DNA from: Rhodoferax sp.
GTDB lineage: Bacteria; Pseudomonadota; Gammaproteobacteria; Burkholderiales; Burkholderiaceae_C
Assembly: GCA_028292305.1 (NCBI GenBank)
Contig: JAQGMQ010000524.1
Span: 1 to 5,439, forward strand
DNA length: 5,439 bases
Direction of reading: 5' to 3'
Positions within the stretch are counted from its first letter, which is position 1; each line of letters begins with the position of its first letter. The notes below the pieces were generated by a model. That model saw only the letters and a program-made list of their open reading frames with translations. It had not been told where the DNA came from and did no database searches. Position numbers and translations under genes: made by a program. Positions 1 to 5,439 of the stretch are shown in pieces.

Positions 1-821
1 GCCACTACAACTCGGGCGTGTCGATCCCGGCATCGCGCATCTACAACGACGCCGGCATCGCCATGATCAGCGGCGCATCGAGCAACCCGAAGATGACGCA
101 GCAGGGTTTCAAGAACGTATTCCGCCTGGCCGCCAACGACAACGTGATGGGCGCGGCCATCGCCCGGTACGCGGCCGACCACGGCGTGAAGTCGGTGGCC
201 GTGATCGACGACCGCACGGCCTACGGCCAGGGCGTGGTCGACGTGTTCCTGAAGACCGCCGCCGAGCTGAAGCTGAAGGTGGTCGGCCATGAATTCGGCA
301 CCGACAAGTCGACCGACTTCACGGCGGTGCTGACCAAGCTGCGCGGGGAAAAGCCCGACGCGATCTTCTATGGCGGCTACTACGCCCAGGCCGGCATCAT
401 GGCCCGGCAGATGAAGCAGTTGGGCCTGGACGCGATGCTGATGGGTGGCGACGGCATCTGCTCGAACGACGTGATCACGCTCGGCGCCAGCGCCATGGAA
501 GGCAAGTTCTTCTGCGCCCAGGGTGGCGCGCCGCTGGCCACGCAGGCCGGCGGGCCGGAGTTCAGCCAGAGGTTCAAGAAGGCCTTCGGTGCCGACATCG
601 ACGTCTACGCGCCGGCCTTCTACGTGGCCACGCTCAGCGCCGCCAAGGCGATGCAGGACGCGGGCAGCACCGATCCGAAACAGATCGTGGCCGCGCTGTC
701 GAAGATCGACTACACCAGCATGCTCGGCCCGGTGAAGTTCGACGCCACCGGCGAGTGGATCAACCCGCCGGTGACGGTGTACAACATCGTTGGCGGCAAG
801 CTCGCGCCGGTGACGAAATAG
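1..821 (+). CDS. Branched-chain amino acid-type ABC transporter substrate-binding protein, 5'-truncated by window edge
   Basis: Periplasmic solute receptor of a LivJ/LivK-type ABC importer (Peripla_BP_6 / type I periplasmic-binding fold), which delivers leucine/isoleucine/valine or related amino acids or amides to a LivHMGF-type permease. The frame is open from position 3 (first codons H-Y-N-S-G-V-S-I-P-A-S) to TAG at 819-821, giving 272 residues. Relatives have about 345 mature residues plus a signal peptide, so roughly the first 100, including the signal, lie outside the window. The GTG at 18 is internal, not a start. Family hallmarks are IPASRIYNDAGIAMISGASS near the beginning, an AAIARYAADHGVKSVAVIDD strand-helix unit, YGQGVVDVF, the FYGGYYAQAG lobe motif and MLGPVKFDATGEW near the C-terminus. 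Cysteines at 459-461 and 513-515 could pair. The true ligand cannot be read from sequence. Co-transcription with the regulator 55 bp downstream is possible but unproven. Confidence 0.9.
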   Translation, partial: HYNSGVSIPASRIYNDAGIAMISGASSNPKMTQQGFKNVFRLAANDNVMGAAIARYAADHGVKSVAVIDDRTAYGQGVVDVFLKTAAELKLKVVGHEFGTDKSTDFTAVLTKLRGEKPDAIFYGGYYAQAGIMARQMKQLGLDAMLMGGDGICSNDVITLGASAMEGKFFCAQGGAPLATQAGGPEFSQRFKKAFGADIDVYAPAFYVATLSAAKAMQDAGSTDPKQIVAALSKIDYTSMLGPVKFDATGEWINPPVTVYNIVGGKLAPVTK

Positions 822-837
822 AGCGCTTCGGCACCGG
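807..837 (+). terminator. Hairpin spanning the stop codon of the binding-protein gene (possible weak terminator)
   Basis: CCGGTG at 807-812 pairs perfectly with CACCGG at 832-837. After one A/G mismatch, CGAA at 814-817 pairs with TTCG at 827-830. The stop codon lies in the nine-base loop. No T-run follows (GCTCGGCTAAAC), so this is not a canonical intrinsic terminator. It could instead be a 3'-end stabilising or Rho-associated structure, or chance in GC-rich DNA. Confidence 0.25.
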
Positions 838-876
838 GCTCGGCTAAACTGATTCGCACCCCACCGAGTCCGTTTT

Positions 877-2663
<1,787 letters not shown>

Positions 2664-2667
<4 letters not shown>

Positions 2668-3521
2668 AGACCCGGCAACATCTTTTCGAGGTGCGCCGCG
2701 AACTCGCGCACCAGCGTTGGCGGCCGGGCCAGGTCGAACTGCACCCGGATGTCCACCGCGGGCAGCGGCGGCAAGTCATCACCGGTTGAAAGCACGCGCA
2801 GGTCGGCGGGCACGGCGGCCTGGGTCAGCACCGCGATGGCCTGGCCCGAACGCACCACCGCCAGCAGGCCCGAGATGCTGCCGCTCGCATAGGCCACACG
2901 GTAGGCGCGGCCGGCGGCGTCCAGCGCCTCGCACGCGGCGCGGTGGTCCAGCGTGTCCGGGTCCGACAGGGCCAGTTGCAGCGGCTCGCGGTCACCCGCG
3001 CCGTCGCCCTGGTTGCCGACCCACACCAGCGGCTCGCGGCGAATGCCCGGCTTGCCGGTGTCAGCCTCGGCCGTGGAGACCAGGGCCAGATCGAGCGCAT
3101 GCTGGCGGATGCGTTCCGCAAGCCGCGGTGTCGGCGCGCAGAACACCTCGACGAACACCTGCGGATGCCGGCCCGCAAAGTCACGCAGGATGTGCGGCAG
3201 GAAGGCGGCGGCGTAGTCGTCGGGGCAGCCGAAACGGATGGTGCCGCTCAGGCCCGCGCCCGAGATGTCGGCCACGGCGGCATCGTGGTGGCGCAGGATG
3301 GTGCGCGCGTGGCCCAGCAGCCGTTCGCCGTGCAAGGTGAGCACCACACCGCGGCCGGTGCGGTTCAGCAGTGGCTGGTTCAGCATGTCTTCGAGCTTCT
3401 TCACCTGCATGCTGACGGCCGCCTGGGTGCGCCCGATCTTGGCCGCGGCACGACCCAGCGTGTGGGTTTCGGCGATGGCGGCAAAGGTACGCAGCAGGTC
3501 GATGTCGAGGTGGCGGCTCAC
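2664..3521 (-). CDS. dgdR: LysR-family transcriptional regulator, probable dialkylglycine decarboxylase regulator DgdR
   Basis: LysR-type regulator of 285 residues, slightly short of the family's usual 290-310. The N-terminal winged HTH is clear: LDIDLLRTFAAIAE at 5-18, then helix-turn-helix about 22-45 (LGRAAAKIGRTQAAVSMQVK) and the wing LLNRTGRGVVLT at 51-62. The effector-binding domain starts near residue 93 (GTIRFGCPDDYAAAFLP). The start is GTG at 3519-3521 with an AGAAAG purine stretch nine bases upstream on the - strand. No better start lies upstream. The stop TAG (2664-2666) overlaps the TAA of the convergent sigma-54 regulator. The gene is divergent from dgdA with a 102-bp gap. In Burkholderia cepacia a LysR-type repressor, DgdR, is associated with dgdA. 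I assign the name from that context and the fold, not from residue-level comparison. The ligand is presumably 2-methylalanine or a related dialkylglycine (inference). Confidence 0.85.
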
Positions 3522-3531
3522 GCTATAAGTC

Positions 3532-3554
3532 TTTCTGATTTCTAGGTTCAGAAA
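3532..3554. promoter_or_regulatory. Probable LysR (DgdR) operator in the divergent promoter region
   Basis: TTTCTGA at 3532-3538 and TCAGAAA at 3548-3554 form a perfect 7-bp inverted repeat with a 9-bp spacer. A second TTTCT at 3539-3543, directly after the first arm, also pairs with AGAAA at 3550-3554 across a 6-bp spacer, giving two overlapping dyads that share the right arm. A T-N11-A pair typical of LysR boxes occurs at 3540/3552. The site lies 10 bp upstream of the regulator start and about 70 bp upstream of the dgdA start, the usual position for autoregulation plus control of a divergent target. Which half-sites are used is not known. Confidence 0.6.
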
Positions 3555-3559
3555 TATTA
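3554..3559 (-). promoter_or_regulatory. Candidate -10 element for the LysR gene
   Basis: Read on the - strand, 3559 to 3554 is TAATAT, a close match to TATAAT in the most AT-rich part of the window. No convincing -35 lies 16-18 bp upstream. Transcription from here would begin within the inverted repeat at 3532-3554, so a bound regulator would block its own promoter (inferred autorepression). Confidence 0.35.
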
Positions 3560-3566
3560 GCTTTAT

Positions 3567-3572
3567 TTGACG
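3567..3572 (+). promoter_or_regulatory. Candidate -35 element for dgdA
   Basis: TTGACG matches five of six bases of the sigma-70 -35 consensus and lies just downstream of the putative operator. At 16-18 bp spacing the -10 region (around 3589-3596) is a poor match. TAAGCT at 3585-3590 is better but only 12 bp away. The promoter is therefore weak, regulator-dependent or misplaced. Confidence 0.3.
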
Positions 3573-3612
3573 GGCGCGTGTTCGTAAGCTGCAGGCTCAT
3601 CCATTTCCCCCG

Positions 3613-3617
3613 AAGGA
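3613..3617 (+). promoter_or_regulatory. Ribosome binding site of dgdA
   Basis: AAGGA ends six bases before ATG 3624. It fixes the start, which also gives exactly the 433-residue length and residue numbering of the Burkholderia cepacia enzyme. Confidence 0.75.
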
Positions 3618-3623
3618 TTCGCC

Positions 3624-4925
3624 ATGTCACGCAACGACGACCCCGCTTTCTGGCAGAACGCGCGCCAGCACCTGATCCGCTACGGCGGCAGCTTCGAGCC
3701 GATGATCATCGAGCGCGCCCAGGGCTCGTTCGTGTATGACGCCGATGGCCGCGCGATCCTCGACTTCACCTCCGGCCAGATGAGTTCGCTGCTGGGCCAC
3801 GGCCACCCCGAAGTGGCCGCCGTGGTAGCCGAACACGCGCGCAGCCTCGACCATCTCTTCAGCGGCATGCTGACCCGCCCGGTGGTGGCGCTGGCCACGC
3901 GCCTGGCCGAAGTCTCGCCGCCCGGCCTGGACCGCAGCATGCTGCTCAGCACCGGCGCCGAAGCCAACGAGGCGGCCATCAAGATGGCCAAGCTCTACAC
4001 CGGCAAGTTCTAGATCGTGAGCTTCGCGCAGTCGTGGCACGGCATGACGGGCGGCGCGGCATCGGCCACCTACAGCGCCGGTCGCAAGGGTTATGGGCCG
4101 GCCGCGGTGGGCTCGTATGCGATACCGGCGCCGTATCCGTACCGGCCACGCTTCGAGCGCAATGGCGTGTTCGACTGGCGGGCCGAGCTCGACTACGCTT
4201 TTGACCTGATCGACCGGCAGTCGAGCGGCAACCTGGCGGCGTTCATCGCCGAGCCGATTCTCAGTTCGGGCGGCGTGCTCGACCTGCCGCTCGGCTACCT
4301 GGCCGCGCTGAAGCAGAAATGCGTGGAGCGCGGCATGTTGCTGATCCTCGACGAAGCCCAGACCGGCATCGGCCGCACCGGCACGATGTTCGCCTTCGAA
4401 CGCGATGGTGTGACGCCCGACATCCTGACCTTGTCGAAAACGCTCGGCGCCGGTCTGCCGCTGGCCGCGGTGGTCACCTCGGCCGAGATCGAAGAAGAAT
4501 GCCACCGGCGCGGCTTCCTGTTCTACACCACGCATGTCTCCGACCCATTGCCGGCCGCCGTCGGGCTGAAGGTGCTGGAGGTGGTGCAGCGCGACGGCCT
4601 GGTGGAACGCGCCACGGTGGCGGGCGCGCGCCTGACCAGCGGGCTGAAGGCGCTGCAGCGCGAGTTCGACTGCATTGGCGATGTCCGCGGCCGCGGACTT
4701 CTGCTCGGCATGGAGATCGTCAAGAGCCAGGCCGGCAAGGAATCGGCGCCCGAACTGGGCGCGGCCATCACCCGCGAATGCATGCGCCTGGGCCTGAGCA
4801 TGAACATCGTGACCTTGCCGGGCATGGGCGGTGTGTTCCGCATCGCGCCGCCGCTGACGGTGAGCGACGCTGAAATCGACCAGGGCCTGGCACTGCTGAA
4901 ACGGGCGATGGAAAACGTGGTCTGA
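3624..4925 (+). pseudogene. dgdA: 2,2-dialkylglycine decarboxylase (class III PLP aminotransferase fold), interrupted by in-frame TAG at codon 130
   Basis: Cytoplasmic PLP enzyme that decarboxylates 2-aminoisobutyrate or isovaline to CO2 and a ketone, then transaminates pyruvate to L-alanine. From ATG 3624 to TGA 4923-4925 there are 433 codons, the length of Burkholderia cepacia DGD. Its catalytic residues fall at identical numbers: Q52, W138, M141, S215, D243, A245, Q246, K272 (Schiff-base lysine, 4437-4439), Y301, T303 and R406. The alkali-metal site ligands L78, S80, T303, V305 and D307 are also present. In the second ion site A95, P99 and L102 are kept and T98 is S. The only defect is TAG at 4011-4013. 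The recalled homologue has E130 there (GKYEIVGF; here GKF-stop-IVSF), so GAG to TAG is the simplest change. Reading frame and conservation continue unbroken. Without suppression the products are a 129-residue fragment and possibly a restart at GTG 4017 with a weak RBS, neither holding the whole active site. It could instead be a sequencing error, and the gene then intact. Confidence 0.88.
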
Positions 4926-5299
4926 CCGCCCTGGCCGGCTTGATGCGTGCCGAAGCACGCGCGCAAAACTCGACCGGCGCGCCACCTGCGGGGGAGGCGC
5001 ACCAGCCGCTGCCGCACCAGGAACCGGCCTGGCCATCGAACAGCGGCATCGCCTATGCGGTGCGGCGCCCCGAAACGACCAGGCGCACCATGGGCTTTGG
5101 CGCCGCGGTTTCGCGCGTCTGCAAGGCGCGCGGCGCAACGCCGGGCCGCTCCAGGGCCACGCGACGGCGGCTGCGCACGCTGGGTTCCTGATGCGCGCGG
5201 GCAGTGGCCTACAGCGACTTGTGTAGTCCGCCGCCTGCATGCCGCGGCGCGCCGGGCGGGTAACATGGTGCCCGATTCGCACGCACCACCGAGAGCAGC
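4926..5299. other. Intergenic stretch without a recognisable gene
   Basis: About 370 bp separate dgdA from the next start. Short open frames exist on both strands (for example 4940-5191 on +), but their translations are arginine/alanine/proline-rich, typical of non-coding frames in GC-rich DNA, and I recognise none. Apart from the hairpin at 4945-4960, the region has an 8-bp inverted repeat, GCGCCGCG at 5100-5107 against CGCGGCGC at 5129-5136, and CTACA at 5209-5213 against TGTAG at 5222-5226. A -10-like TAACAT lies at 5261-5266 without a clear -35. It may carry the promoter of the downstream gene. No tRNA or transposase signature is visible. Confidence 0.5.
4945..4960 (+). terminator. Hairpin 19 bp after dgdA (terminator-like, no T-run)
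   Basis: GCGTGC (4945-4950) and GCACGC (4955-4960) form a perfect 6-bp stem around a CGAA tetraloop. On the - strand the loop reads TTCG closed by C-G, an exceptionally stable tetraloop. It sits where a dgdA terminator is expected, but GCGCAAAACTC follows instead of a T-run, so intrinsic termination is unproven. Confidence 0.35.
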
Positions 5300-5439
5300 A
5301 TGAAGAACGAAAACACCACCGCGCATGGCCCGCTCCGTTTGACCCTCACCGCTTCGCCGGCCACCGCAGCCGCCCGGCCTGCCAGCCCCCCGCACACCCG
5401 GCACACCCCGCGTGCCGGCGTCGCGCTGGCGGCTCTGGC
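5300..5439 (+). CDS. Hypothetical protein, N-terminal part only (runs off the window)
   Basis: ATG at 5300-5302 opens a frame that stays open to the window edge (46 complete codons). A GAGAG purine stretch at 5291-5295 lies four bases upstream as a plausible ribosome site. Third positions are mostly G or C, consistent with real coding. The peptide starts MKNENTTAHGPLRLTLTASP, continues alanine/proline-rich with few acidic residues, and ends RAGVALAAL, which could begin a hydrophobic segment. This would fit a cytosolic tail preceding a first membrane helix, but too little is present to assign a family. It could also be a chance frame. The overlapping - strand frame (5209-5406) looks like a shadow. 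Confidence 0.5.
   Translation, partial: MKNENTTAHGPLRLTLTASPATAAARPASPPHTRHTPRAGVALAAL

Noticed and set aside
2943..3545. A 200-codon open frame on the + strand over the LysR gene
   Set aside because: It is antisense to a LysR protein with a clear winged HTH. The translation has no family features.
4011..4013. TAG read as pyrrolysine or another programmed recoding
   Set aside because: The position corresponds to an ordinary glutamate in the family, not to a known recoded site, and pyrrolysine use is not established in this bacterial group. A point mutation or read error is simpler.
4017..4925. A separate, independently functional 302-residue aminotransferase starting at GTG 4017
   Set aside because: It lacks Q52, S80 and the N-terminal segment, has only a weak ribosome site, and continues in the same frame and alignment as the upstream 129 codons. 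It is the rest of one gene.
5266..5281. Sigma-54 promoter-like sequence with GG-N10-GC spacing (TGGTGC, 5 bp, TCGCA)
   Set aside because: It matches the -24/-12 consensus only partly. The implied start near 5292 would leave about 8 nt of leader and cut into the ribosome site of the ATG at 5300.
3627..5282. A 551-codon open frame on the - strand covering dgdA and the downstream spacer
   Set aside because: It is antisense to a clearly conserved decarboxylase. The composition is arginine/histidine-rich and no domain is evident, so its length reflects base composition.

Overview
The window is GC-rich, densely coding DNA. Its codon choice is strongly biased to G/C in third positions, with GTG and TTG starts and short intergenic gaps. 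Gene families and protein similarity suggest a betaproteobacterium of the Burkholderiales, probably Comamonadaceae-like (Variovorax/Acidovorax type). This is inferred from recalled protein families, not from a database search.

Layout. (1) Positions 1-821, + strand: the 3' three quarters of a periplasmic branched-chain amino acid-type ABC substrate-binding protein, cut by the window edge. (2) Positions 877-2667, + strand: a sigma-54-dependent activator with an unrecognised N-terminal region, a PAS domain, an AAA+ domain with a GSFTGA loop, and a Fis-type HTH. (3) Positions 2664-3521, - strand: a LysR-type regulator convergent with (2), the two stop codons overlapping by 4 bp. (4) Positions 3522-3623: an AT-richer divergent control region holding a perfect 7-bp inverted repeat with an extra half-site. 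(5) Positions 3624-4925, + strand: 2,2-dialkylglycine decarboxylase (dgdA), with every active-site and ion-site residue I checked in the Burkholderia cepacia numbering, except that codon 130 is an in-frame TAG. (6) Positions 4926-5299: about 370 bp with no recognisable gene but several inverted repeats. (7) Positions 5300-5439: the start of an unidentified gene running off the window.

Biology. The core is a dgdR/dgdA pair. DgdA uses PLP to decarboxylate alpha,alpha-dialkylated amino acids such as 2-aminoisobutyrate or isovaline, and regenerates its cofactor by transaminating pyruvate to L-alanine. The divergent LysR regulator is the expected controller and probably binds the inverted repeat between the genes. 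The neighbouring solute-binding protein and sigma-54 activator could be part of an amino-acid uptake and utilisation neighbourhood, but nothing in the sequence ties them directly to dialkylglycine use.

The most notable observation is the single amber codon in an otherwise intact dgdA. It may be a recent nonsense mutation, a suppressed stop or a sequencing error. I found no unmistakably new system.
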